This document shows, piece after piece, positions 1-7,500 of a stretch of DNA of 59,230 nucleotides; position 1 is the stretch's first letter; every line of letters begins with the position of its first letter. Below the pieces are notes generated by a model. The model was not told where the DNA came from and made no database searches. It saw only the letters and a program-made list of their open reading frames with translations. Origin of the DNA: DATLGB01 sp038318085. Its GTDB lineage: Bacteria > Actinomycetota > Thermoleophilia > Solirubrobacterales > Solirubrobacteraceae. Both the position numbers and the translations under genes were made by a program. The stretch spans positions 1 through 59,230 of the forward strand of contig JBBQBV010000003.1 of the NCBI GenBank assembly GCA_038318085.1. Direction: 5' to 3'.

Positions 1-163
1 CGTTGACGGTGCGGAACACGCCGACGACGACGCGCACGCGCGCCGTGGCGCGGAAGACGCAGTCCTCCCACGCGGGGCGGGCGCGCTCGACATCACCCGC
101 GGCCTTGGCCCGGGCGACTTCGCGCAACAGAAAATCGATGCCGACATCTCGGTTCTCACTCAA
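1..163 (-). CDS. Sigma-70-family factor-like protein, N-terminal fragment (truncated by window edge)
   Basis: An open minus-strand frame of 54 codons runs off the left edge. It begins at a TTG at 163; an in-frame TAG lies 9 bases upstream of that TTG, so the start cannot be much earlier. The visible protein begins LSENRDVGIDFLLREVARAK and continues with an Ala/Arg-rich helix and a V-R-V-V-V-G-V-F-R-T-V-N segment, which resembles the region-2 start of small sigma-70-like factors of actinobacteria. No region 4 is visible because of the truncation. The assignment is tentative; a different helical DNA-binding protein is possible. No clear ribosome binding site precedes the TTG. Confidence 0.4.
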   Translation of the reverse strand, partial: MSENRDVGIDFLLREVARAKAAGDVERARPAWEDCVFRATARVRVVVGVFRTVN

Positions 164-202
164 CGTGCAGGTCTAGTCGCGCGGATCGGCCAACATCTGA
201 CA

Positions 203-215
203 CCACGCATCGTGG
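203..215. promoter_or_regulatory. Short inverted repeat between the sigma-like gene and the ARPP-1 gene
   Basis: CCACG-cat-CGTGG is a perfect 5-bp dyad 40 bases upstream of the minus-strand start at 163. It sits where an operator or promoter element of that gene would lie. Its size makes chance occurrence quite possible in GC-rich DNA. The rest of 164-326 shows nothing else recognisable. Confidence 0.2.
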
Positions 216-326
216 CATGTTCATCCGAAGCCGAACCGGCGCTCGGCGGGCGGTGCGACGCCGCGGCTCAGCGCGAATCCCGCGGGTCTGGAACTCGACT
301 GCGACGTCGACGTGCGGAGCACCCAT

Positions 327-1250
327 CTAGTGGCGGCGCGACGGGCGGCGGATGCGGCCGCGCGGGCCGTCCTGGACCTCGGCGTAGACGCTGAGCTGGA
401 TCAGCTCGCCGTCGACGGCGAGGCCGGTGCCGCCGGAGCGCGTCGTCGTGAAGTACACGCGCTCTCCGAGGCCGACGGCCGGGGTGAACGTGACGGCCGA
501 GCGGGTGACCGCCCCGAGCCACTCGTTCGCCTCGTCGGTCGACGGGGGAGCTGTGGGCGCCGCCTCGAGGGCGTCGAACGCATAGCCCTGCACGAGCGGA
601 GCGAAGAGGGCCGCGAAGACGTCCGGCCGGCTCACCTGGTCGAGGACCGCGAACCGCCCGCCGATCGCGACGAGGGCGCCCGTCTGGCCCTCCCGACGCG
701 TGACCGTCGAGACGAGCGCGTCGAGGGCATCCCGGGCGAGGTCGTAGGCGTTGGACATGGCGTCCGGGCCGACGATGCTCCAGACCTCCTGCTGGTCGGC
801 GTGTGCGGCGGCGCCGCCCGCCAGGTGCTCGCGCATGACGCGCGCCTTCGCCGAACGCAGGCCGGGCGAGGCGGTCTGCTGGGACGGAGCGAACGGCTCG
901 GCGTGCCTGGTGCCGTCCCAGCGGCCGGCCTCGACACAGGAGACCGTGACCCCGAGCCTGGCGCCCGCGGCGACGAGCACGGCGGCGTCGACCGTCCGGT
1001 TCTGCTGCGCCCCCTTCAGCTCCTCTCCCTCGAAGAGCAGGGCGGGCACGTCGAGCGGGTTGATCACGCAGAGCTCGTTGATATCGGCGTTTTCGAGCTC
1101 GTGCGCGGTCACGCCGCGGCTCGCGCCCTCGGCGTAGGAGACGTACTCGAGCCGCGGCTCGGGTCCGAAGATGGGGAAGACGGCGAGCTGGCCGGAGACG
1201 TCGGGATCACCGACGGTGAGCTGCGGGAGGAGCTCCGTGAGGGTTTTCAT
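327..1250 (-). CDS. ARPP-1 family protein (DUF6569-like)
   Basis: A 307-residue soluble protein with no signal peptide. Residues 74-85 read EGEELKGAQQNR, the hallmark of the ARPP-1 family (ADP-ribosyl glycohydrolase / rhodanese / phosphatase-associated protein), preceded by the typical 'NPLDVPALLF' strand and followed by a TVD segment. The family is predicted to be linked to nucleotide or ADP-ribose-related stress systems, but its biochemical activity is not established, so none is claimed here. The ATG start at 1250 gives a protein beginning MKTLTELLPQLTVG, consistent with family members. It stands alone on its strand, divergent from the antitoxin gene at 1316. Confidence 0.75.
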   Translation of the reverse strand: MKTLTELLPQLTVGDPDVSGQLAVFPIFGPEPRLEYVSYAEGASRGVTAHELENADINELCVINPLDVPALLFEGEELKGAQQNRTVDAAVLVAAGARLGVTVSCVEAGRWDGTRHAEPFAPSQQTASPGLRSAKARVMREHLAGGAAAHADQQEVWSIVGPDAMSNAYDLARDALDALVSTVTRREGQTGALVAIGGRFAVLDQVSRPDVFAALFAPLVQGYAFDALEAAPTAPPSTDEANEWLGAVTRSAVTFTPAVGLGERVYFTTTRSGGTGLAVDGELIQLSVYAEVQDGPRGRIRRPSRRH

Positions 1251-1315
1251 GGGCCCGGAGTCGCGCGGGGTGACGGGGGTCTGACAGCTCCGGCTTGTGG
1301 CACAGTCCGTGCGAG

Positions 1316-1546
1316 TTGAAGCCGCTCTACCTGCGCAACGTGTCGGACGAGGTCAGTCAGCGGCTCGCGTTCCTCGCGGCCCGCGAGGGACTCTCCGTTT
1401 CTGCCTTGGTGTTGAGGGAGTTGACCGAGGTTGCTCGCCGCGCCGACAACCCTTCGCTGCTGGGGGGACTTCCGGACCTCGACGTATCAGCGGGCGATGT
1501 CGTCGGTGGTCTCGGCGCCGAGCGGTCCACCCGGATCCGGCGGTGA
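1316..1546 (+). CDS. FitA-like ribbon-helix-helix antitoxin, apparently without its toxin
   Basis: A 76-residue protein starting at TTG 1316 (LKPLYLRNVSDEVSQRLAFL). I prefer this start to the upstream TTG at 1295 because MKxLYLRNVPDEV is the usual N-terminus of this antitoxin group. The beta-strand 'LYLRNV' followed by two helices (SQRLAFLAAREG, SVSALVLRELTEVAR) is the ribbon-helix-helix DNA-binding fold, and the tail 'LGGLPDLDVSAGDVV' is the toxin-wrapping part. Members normally sit just upstream of a PIN-domain vapC on the same strand. Here the next gene is on the opposite strand and has its own Phd antitoxin, so this gene looks orphaned. Confidence 0.75.
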   Translation: MKPLYLRNVSDEVSQRLAFLAAREGLSVSALVLRELTEVARRADNPSLLGGLPDLDVSAGDVVGGLGAERSTRIRR

Positions 1547-1550
1547 GCCG

Positions 1551-1943
1551 CTACCAGAGGATCGGGAGGTTGTAGGCCCCGAACACTCGGTCGCCGCTGA
1601 CGAGCGTCAGGTGCTCGGTACGGGCCTGGGAGATCAGCAGCCGGTCGAACGGATCGCCATGGTGCGGCGGGAGGTCTGCGACGCCGAGGACGTGCTCGAG
1701 CTCGATGTTCAGCGGCCGGAAGCCGTTGCGTGCCAACTGGGCGTAGACGAGCGTGCGCGGGGACTCTGCGAGCTCAAGTCGACCGAGCGCCTGCTTGATC
1801 GTCATCTCCCACGGTGTAACGGCGCTCAGAAACACGCTCGTCTCCGGGTCAGCGATGGCGTCGCGCGCCGGATTCGACAGGCGCGGGTCGCGCGTTACCC
1901 ACCAGATGAAGGTGTGCGTGTCGAGCAGGAGCGCGCGGGTCAC
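1551..1943 (-). CDS. vapC: VapC-type PIN-domain ribonuclease toxin
   Basis: A 130-residue PIN-domain protein. The acidic residues of the active site are visible: D8 in LLLDTHTFIWW, the central Glu in 'TPWEMTIKQ', and the C-terminal Asp in 'GDPFDRLLISQA' followed by 'LVSGDRVFGAY'. The toxin is expected to cleave RNA (often tRNA or rRNA) when free of its antitoxin. GTG start at 1943 overlaps the stop of the upstream Phd gene by 4 bases (GTGA), so the two are translationally coupled. Its stop lies 4 bases from the stop of the convergent RHH antitoxin. This PIN subgroup, with the 'DTHTFIWW' opening, is the one typically paired with Phd antitoxins. Confidence 0.9.
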   Translation of the reverse strand: MTRALLLDTHTFIWWVTRDPRLSNPARDAIADPETSVFLSAVTPWEMTIKQALGRLELAESPRTLVYAQLARNGFRPLNIELEHVLGVADLPPHHGDPFDRLLISQARTEHLTLVSGDRVFGAYNLPILW

Positions 1944-2179
1944 TCGAGGCCGAAGGATCGCCGCAGGTCTTCGGGCAACGGGTCGTCGAAGTCGTCGTGC
2001 ATCACGATCATGCCCTCGGCGCCCCCTGGCTCTCGCGGGTGCGACGCCGGCAGCGGTCCCAGACGGGCAACCGGCTTACCGGCGCGTGCGATGACGATCT
2101 CCTCGCCGGCTTCGGCCCGCTCGACCAGCTTTGAGAACTGCGTCTTGGCGTCATGGATGTTCACGTGCTCGCTCGCCAC
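1940..2179 (-). CDS. Phd/YefM-type antitoxin
   Basis: A 79-residue protein beginning with GTG at 2179 (VASEHVNIHDAKTQFSKL). The opening 'VNIHDAKTQFSKLVERAEAGEEIVIARAGKPVARL' pattern is the classic Phd/YefM fold that binds DNA as a dimer and wraps the toxin with its acidic tail (MHDDFDDPLPEDLRR). First gene of a two-gene toxin-antitoxin operon with vapC at 1551-1943. Expression is probably autorepressed through the dyads at 2175-2207. An earlier in-frame start was not needed because the homology begins at the first codon. Confidence 0.9.
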   Translation of the reverse strand: MASEHVNIHDAKTQFSKLVERAEAGEEIVIARAGKPVARLGPLPASHPREPGGAEGMIVMHDDFDDPLPEDLRRSFGLE

Positions 2180-2207
2180 GTGGCAAGCCTAGTCCAGCCG
2201 TGGACTA
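2175..2207. promoter_or_regulatory. Two palindromes at the phd-vapC start: probable autoregulatory operator
   Basis: GCCACGTGGC at 2175-2184 is a perfect 10-bp palindrome that contains the GTG start codon of the antitoxin (2177-2179). Immediately upstream, TAGTCCA-gccg-TGGACTA at 2190-2207 has perfect 7-bp arms. Phd-type complexes commonly repress their own operon by binding such dyads; that these are the sites is inference. On the minus strand TAGGCT lies between them and could serve as a -10 for a nearly leaderless transcript. Confidence 0.5.
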
Positions 2208-2344
2208 AGCGCACGGGGATGCGCGATTCATCGCTCATGCCGTAGGCCTCGCCGACGAGCGCGAGGATGTCGCCGGCCGTCGCACCATCCGCAGCTGAGG
2301 CATCAGAGACATGCTGTATCTGCGGATGGCACCAGCAACTCGGC
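2208..2344 (-). pseudogene. Possible remnant of a displaced gene upstream of phd-vapC
   Basis: Reading the minus strand in the frame that ends at a TGA inside the phd start region gives 'ASAADGATAGDILALVG' followed by 'EAYGMSDESRIPVRLVHG', which looks like protein-coding sequence. It has no start codon in a sensible place and no matching upstream exon. It may be the 3' end of a gene interrupted when the toxin-antitoxin module arrived. I do not recognise the family. The same stretch also contains the hairpin at 2285-2329. Confidence 0.2.
2285..2329. terminator. 10-bp perfect inverted repeat downstream of the patatin gene
   Basis: CCATCCGCAG (2285-2294) and CTGCGGATGG (2320-2329) are perfect inverted copies separated by 25 bases. 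The element starts 22 bases past the stop of the patatin gene on the minus strand, a position suited to a terminator, but no T-run follows. The right arm with two flanking bases, ATCTGCGGATGG, recurs at 11333-11344 after another gene. Confidence 0.35.
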
Positions 2345-2350
2345 GCGCCG

Positions 2351-3490
2351 CTACCCCACCGCCCACAACCCCTCAGCGATCCGCCGCTCCGCGTCCCGCC
2401 GCCCCAACTCGAGCAGCGCGCGCGTGAACTCCGGGGCGAAGAAGAGGTAGCTCAGCAGCTCGCCGTGCGCGGCGTCGGCGCCGCCGGCCACGGCGCGGCC
2501 GAGCGCGGCGAGGTCGCGGTGGCGCAAGGTGTCGAGCGGATCGCTGTAGTGCTCGGCGAAGACCTCGCGGGCGATCCGGCCGACCCCATCCGCGCGCTCG
2601 GGCGCGACGAGGACGTAGGGGACCCGGCGCCGGCCGGCGAGCTCGTCCCCGCCCGCGGCGTCCACCAGCGCGTTGACCGTCTCGAGCGTGCGCGCGTCGT
2701 GCAGGAGCTGGTCGGCCAGCAGCGACTGCAGGACCGCGCCGGCGCCGACGAGCGCGTCCGGCCGGGCAGCACCGAAGTCGGCGGGCGTGGTCGCGTTGAG
2801 CGCGACGATCACGACCCGGTCGGCACCGAGCTCGAGCGCCGGCTTGATCGGCGTGTTTAGCCGCGTGCCGCCGTCGGCGTACCAGGCGCCTTCCACCTCG
2901 ACGGCGGGGAACAGCGCGGGGATGGCGGAGGAGGCGAGGACGTGCTCGACGCCCAGCTCGACCGGCAGGTAATCGATCCCGCGGCGGTCGTCGGACGCCA
3001 CCGTCCCGCCGCCCTGATGGAAGACGGCGCTGCGGCCGGTGCGCGCCGCCGTGCCGACCACCGCCGCGGCGTGCAGCGCGCCCGACGCCACGTTCGCCCC
3101 GATCTGCGCGAAGTCGATCCGCTCACACAGCGTCGCGCGCAGCGGCCGGGGGTCGAGCACTGACCACACGCGGGCGCGGGGCACCCCGAGCGCCTCGCCC
3201 ACGTAGGCGAGCAGGCGGCCCGCCGAGCCGAGGGAGGCGAGCGGCTCGAGGACCCGGTCGTAGTCGACACCGGACCAGACCGCGAGCGCCCGCTCGGCGA
3301 CCTCGGCCGCCGGCAGGTGCGCCGTGGCGGCCACAAAGCTGGCGTTGAGCGCCCCGACGCTGGTCCCGACCGCGAGCACCGGCCGCTGGCCGCGCCGCTC
3401 GAGCTCGGGCAGCAGGACGCTCAGCGCGCCCGCCTCGTACGCGCCGCGGGCTCCGCCGCCGGCCAGGACCACCGCCACGCGCTCGGTCAT
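2351..3490 (-). CDS. Patatin-like phospholipase family protein
   Basis: A 379-residue alpha/beta hydrolase of the patatin family. Motifs are complete: oxyanion loop LAGGGARG (residues 9-16), nucleophile elbow GTSVG with Ser44, and the catalytic Asp in ADGG at D206. Such enzymes hydrolyse acyl esters of phospholipids or other lipids with a Ser-Asp dyad. There is no signal peptide, so it acts in the cytoplasm or at the inner face of the membrane. The C-terminal 130 residues ('LLHDARTLETVNALVDAAGG...') are typical of bacterial patatins. The gene is monocistronic and divergent, by 27 bases, from the small membrane protein at 3518. Confidence 0.9.
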   Translation of the reverse strand: MTERVAVVLAGGGARGAYEAGALSVLLPELERRGQRPVLAVGTSVGALNASFVAATAHLPAAEVAERALAVWSGVDYDRVLEPLASLGSAGRLLAYVGEALGVPRARVWSVLDPRPLRATLCERIDFAQIGANVASGALHAAAVVGTAARTGRSAVFHQGGGTVASDDRRGIDYLPVELGVEHVLASSAIPALFPAVEVEGAWYADGGTRLNTPIKPALELGADRVVIVALNATTPADFGAARPDALVGAGAVLQSLLADQLLHDARTLETVNALVDAAGGDELAGRRRVPYVLVAPERADGVGRIAREVFAEHYSDPLDTLRHRDLAALGRAVAGGADAAHGELLSYLFFAPEFTRALLELGRRDAERRIAEGLWAVG

Positions 3491-3517
3491 CGCCGAGAGC
3501 GTAGGCTCCTACTGATC

Positions 3518-3733
3518 ATGAGTTCTCCCGCCCGCCGCCCCGGCTCACGCCCCACCCGTCGTCAACGGCAGGACAAGGCCTACCGCCTGACGCTCGCCAC
3601 CGGCAGCTTCGGCCTCGCCGCCGTCGTCGTGCTCGTGCTGAGCCTGTTCACCTCCGTGAGCTTCGGCTACTTCGTCGTGCTGGCCCTGGTGACCGTCGTG
3701 CTCGCGGTCATGCTGCGCGGCGCCATGCGCTAG
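3518..3733 (+). CDS. Small membrane protein with two predicted transmembrane segments
   Basis: A 71-residue protein starting at ATG 3518. A very basic cytoplasmic head (about residues 5-24, rich in Arg, Pro and Lys) is followed by two hydrophobic helices, roughly residues 28-45 and 49-68, with a short 'TSVSFGY' turn between them, and a basic end. No family is recognised; proteins of this design are common beside envelope genes in actinobacteria. Its TAG stop abuts the stop of the L,D-transpeptidase gene on the other strand with no spacer. Confidence 0.6.
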   Translation: MSSPARRPGSRPTRRQRQDKAYRLTLATGSFGLAAVVVLVLSLFTSVSFGYFVVLALVTVVLAVMLRGAMR

Positions 3734-4504
3734 TCAGTCGATCCGGATCGGCGTGCCCTCGGGGGCGTGCCGGGCGAGGAGATCGACCGCGGCGTTTGCC
3801 ATCCGAAGGCAGCCGTGCGAGGCGGCGGAGCCGAGCGGGTCGCGCAGCGAGGCGCCGCCGCGACCGTGGATGCCGATGCGGCCGGGACCCCCGCCGAAGT
3901 CGTCGAGCACGTCCGAGAACGCCGTCAGGTGCAGGATCCAGGTGCCGAGGAAGCCGTGCGGGTCGGGCTGGGGAACGCGCTCGTTGACGGCGAACAGCCC
4001 GACCGGGGTCGGGGTGGCCGGCGCGCCGATCACGACCCGCCACCGGCGGTAGACGCGGCCGCGGCGCAGCAGCGTGAGCGTCCGCTCGGCGCGCGAGACC
4101 TCGACCCGCCACGGCGTCTCGTGAACGCTCGCGACGTCGGCGCGGATCCAGCCCCGGCTGCCGTTGGGCCGGCGGGGGAGCATGACCTGAAGCCAGCGCT
4201 GGCCGTCGGGCCCTCGGGCGGCCCCGGTGACGAGCAGGCCGACCGGGCCGCCGTTCCAGCGCGCGCGGGTGCCGAAGCGGTACTCGCGCGTCCCGACCAC
4301 CGGTTGGGAAAGGGCGAAGGTGTGCGACGTGAGGCGGGCGATCCATGCGAACCTGCGGGTCGGGGGGCCCGGGGCGCCCGCCTTCGCCGGCGCCGGCGGC
4401 GGCGGGTCGGGCAGCAGCGCCGTCGCGTGGGCGGCCGGGGCGCCGAGGACGAGCCAGAGCGCCGCGAGGGCACCCGCGCGTCGCCCCGCGCTAACCCGTG
4501 ACAC
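3734..4504 (-). CDS. L,D-transpeptidase (YkuD domain), secreted
   Basis: A 256-residue exported protein. The signature H213-x-G ... S-H-G-C232-L-R of YkuD enzymes is intact (IHGRGG, then SHGCLRM); Cys232 is the acylated nucleophile that forms or remodels 3-3 peptidoglycan cross-links. The upstream region contains an SH3-like segment with 'PRRPNGSRGWIR'. I place the start at GTG 4504: it yields the signal sequence VSRVSAGRRAGALAAL... ending near 'AHATA', and it overlaps the end of the DUF11 gene by 14 bases. A start further upstream at 4552 would lie deep inside that gene. Translational coupling to the DUF11 gene is therefore likely. Confidence 0.85.
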   Translation of the reverse strand: MSRVSAGRRAGALAALWLVLGAPAAHATALLPDPPPPAPAKAGAPGPPTRRFAWIARLTSHTFALSQPVVGTREYRFGTRARWNGGPVGLLVTGAARGPDGQRWLQVMLPRRPNGSRGWIRADVASVHETPWRVEVSRAERTLTLLRRGRVYRRWRVVIGAPATPTPVGLFAVNERVPQPDPHGFLGTWILHLTAFSDVLDDFGGGPGRIGIHGRGGASLRDPLGSAASHGCLRMANAAVDLLARHAPEGTPIRID

Positions 4505-7500
4505 CGCCGGGCCTGACCGCGGCCGGCAGCATCCGCACCCGGGCGCCCGCACTGCGGCGGGCTGCGTTGGTGGCGCGCGCGCCGGCGACGTTGCGTACGG
4601 TGCGCGCGCGCGGCGCGTTCTGGGCGCGGACGCGGATCGTGAACGTCTGCGTCCTGCCCGTGCGCAGCGAGCCGACCTTCCAGCACGCGCGGCCGCCGCG
4701 GAACCGGGCGCCCGGCGCGGAGTAGAAGGACTCGCCGCGCGGGACGCGGTCGCAGACCCGCACGCCGAGGGCCGTGACCGGCCCGAGGTTTCTGACCGTG
4801 ATGCGGTAGCCGACGAGCGACCCGGAGGCGACCCGGCGGCGGCCGGCGCGCTTGGTGACCCGCAGGGCGGCCGCGCCGCCCGAGACGTCCGTGCCGGCGA
4901 CGTCCTGGTCGCCGCCGATGACCGCCGGGTCGCCGGCAGCCTGCATCGTGGCCGTGTTGCGGAGGCGTCCGCGCGCGGTGGCGCGGGCGGTGAGCTTGAT
5001 GGTGACGCTGTGCTTGGCCGCGATGGTGCCTAGCGCGCAGGTCACGGGCTGGCGTTGGGTGCAGGTGCCCGCGGAGGCGCTCACCGAGCGCACGTCGGCG
5101 GAGCCGGTGAAGGTGTCCGTGACGCGGACGCCGGTCGCCGCCGCATCCCCGCGGTTGTCGACCACGATGCGGTAGTGCAGTTTGTCGCCGACCTTCGCAG
5201 CGGCCTTGTCGACGAGCTTGTCGATATGCAGCAGCGGCGCGGCGACGGGACCGGGCGGGGCGGCGATCACGTCGACGGTCGTGGTGGCCGTGTTGTCGGC
5301 CGGCGTCGCGTCGGGCTCGTCGCTCGTCACGGTCGCCGTGTTGGCGACCGGGGTGCCGCCGGGGGCGATGACCGTCGTGACGAGCTCGACCTGCGCCGCG
5401 CCGCCCGCGGCGATCGTGCCCAGCGCGCACGTCGCGCCGGCGCACGTGCCCTGGCTCGGGGTGGCGGACACGAGGGTCAGCCCGGCCGGGACGAGGTCGC
5501 CGACCACGACGTTGGTCGCGGCGCTCGGCCCCGCGTTGGCGACGGTCAGTACGTAGGCGAGACGAGCGCCGCTGGCCGGCGTGGGGTCGCTCGCGGTCTT
5601 GGTGATCGCCAGGTCCACCAGCGGGCCGACCGTCACGTCGGCCGTGGCCTGGTTGTTGCTCGGGTTGACCTCCGGCTCGGCGCCGGCCACCGTCGCGCCG
5701 TTGGTCAGCGCGGCACCCGCGGCGGCGGGCGTGGCATGCACGGTGATCGTGCGCGCGATCCTCGCCTTCGCGGCCACGGTCCCGATGGCGCAGCTCACCG
5801 TGCGGAGGCCGACTGTGCAGTCGCCGGGCCCCGAGACGTAGTCGACGCCGGTGGGCAGCGGGTCGGCGATGACGACGGCCGTCGCCGGGCTAGGCCCGTT
5901 GTTGAAGACCGAGAGGGTGTACTCGAAGTCCGAGTTCGCCGCCGGGGTGGCGTCCGAGACGGTCTTGGTCAGGCGCAGGTCGATCTGCTGCTGGACGTCG
6001 ACGTCCACGGCGGAGGTGTTGTTGGTCGGGTCCGGGTCGACCTCGTTGCCGGAGACCGTCGCGCTGTTGCGGGCCGGCGCGCCGGCGTTGCCGAAGGTGG
6101 TCTGGACGGTGATCTGGCGCTGCACGGTCTGGCCGGCGGCGACGGGGCCGATCGCGCACGTCACGACGCTCACGCCGGCGAGGCAGCCCGCGTCGGCCCG
6201 GATGAAGTCGACGCCGGCGGGCAGCGTGTCCGTGACCACCACGCCCGTGGCGTCGCTGGGCCCGTGGTTTGAGACCGCCAGCGTGTAGGTGACGTCCTCG
6301 CCGACGCGCGGGTTGGCCACCGAGGCGGTCTTGACGACCTGCAGGTCCGCCTGCGGGTCGACGGTCACGGCGGCCTGGTCGTCGTTGTTGAGGAGCCCCG
6401 GATCGAACGTGTCGGAGGCGACGGCCGCCGTGTTCGCGAACGTTGTGCCGGCCAGCGACGCGCCGATCCGGACGCTGACGGAGATAGTCGCGCCGGCGCC
6501 GCTGGCGAGACTTGAGAACGTGCACGAGATCGTCCCCGTGCCCCCGCCCGCCGGTGAGGCGCAGGTCGCTCCCGCGGGGGCGACCGTCGACACGAGCGTG
6601 GTGCCGGCCGGCAGCGCGTCGCTCACGCGCACGTTGACGGCGGTGCTCGGGCCGTGGTTTGAGACGTCCAGCGTGTAGGCGACGGTGTCGCCGACGGCCG
6701 CCGTGGTGGGAGCCGTCTTGCGGATGGCGACGTCGGCCGACGGGTTGACCGTCAGCGTGTCCTGCCCGGCGTTGTTGGAGGGGACGGGGTCGCCCTGGTC
6801 GCCGGTCGCCGTGGCCTGGTTGAGGATGCCGGTCGCGGTGCCGGCCGCGGCGACGTCGGCTGTGATGCGGGCGCTGAAGGTCGCGCCGTTGGCCAGCGCG
6901 CCGACGGCGCAGTGCAGCCTGCCGGCAGCCGACGTGCAGGCCCCGGTGTTCGAGGAGACGAACGTCAGGCCGGCCGGCAGCGGGTCGGTGATCGTCACGC
7001 CGGTCGCGTCACTCGGCCCGTTGTTGGTGAGCACCAGGTCGAACGTCACCTGGTCGCCGGCGTTGACCGGGTCGCTGGCGGTCGCCGCGGCGTTGGTGTG
7101 GAACTGCTTGGTCAGGCTCAGGTCGGCCGCCGGGGAGGCCGTGATCGTCGTCGAGTCCGTGTTGTTGGACGAATTCGGGTCGTGCGAGCTGGACGCCACG
7201 GACGCGCCGTTGGTGAAGAACCGCCCGCCCGCCGCCGGCGCGATCGTGCCGGAGATCGTGATCGCCGAGCTCGCCCCGTTGGCCAGCGCGGCGCTCGAGC
7301 AGCGCACGGTGCCGCCCGTCGCCGGCGCGTTACAGGTCCAGCCCGCCGGGGCGGACACGACCGGCGCGGCCAGCGCGTCGGGCAGGTCGTCGGTGACGGC
7401 CAGGCCCGAGGCGTCGCCCGGACCGAGGTTTCGGACGAGCAGCGTGTACGTGAAGGCGGCGCCCACCTGCGGGTTCTGGGGGCTTCCGGTCTTGGTGATC

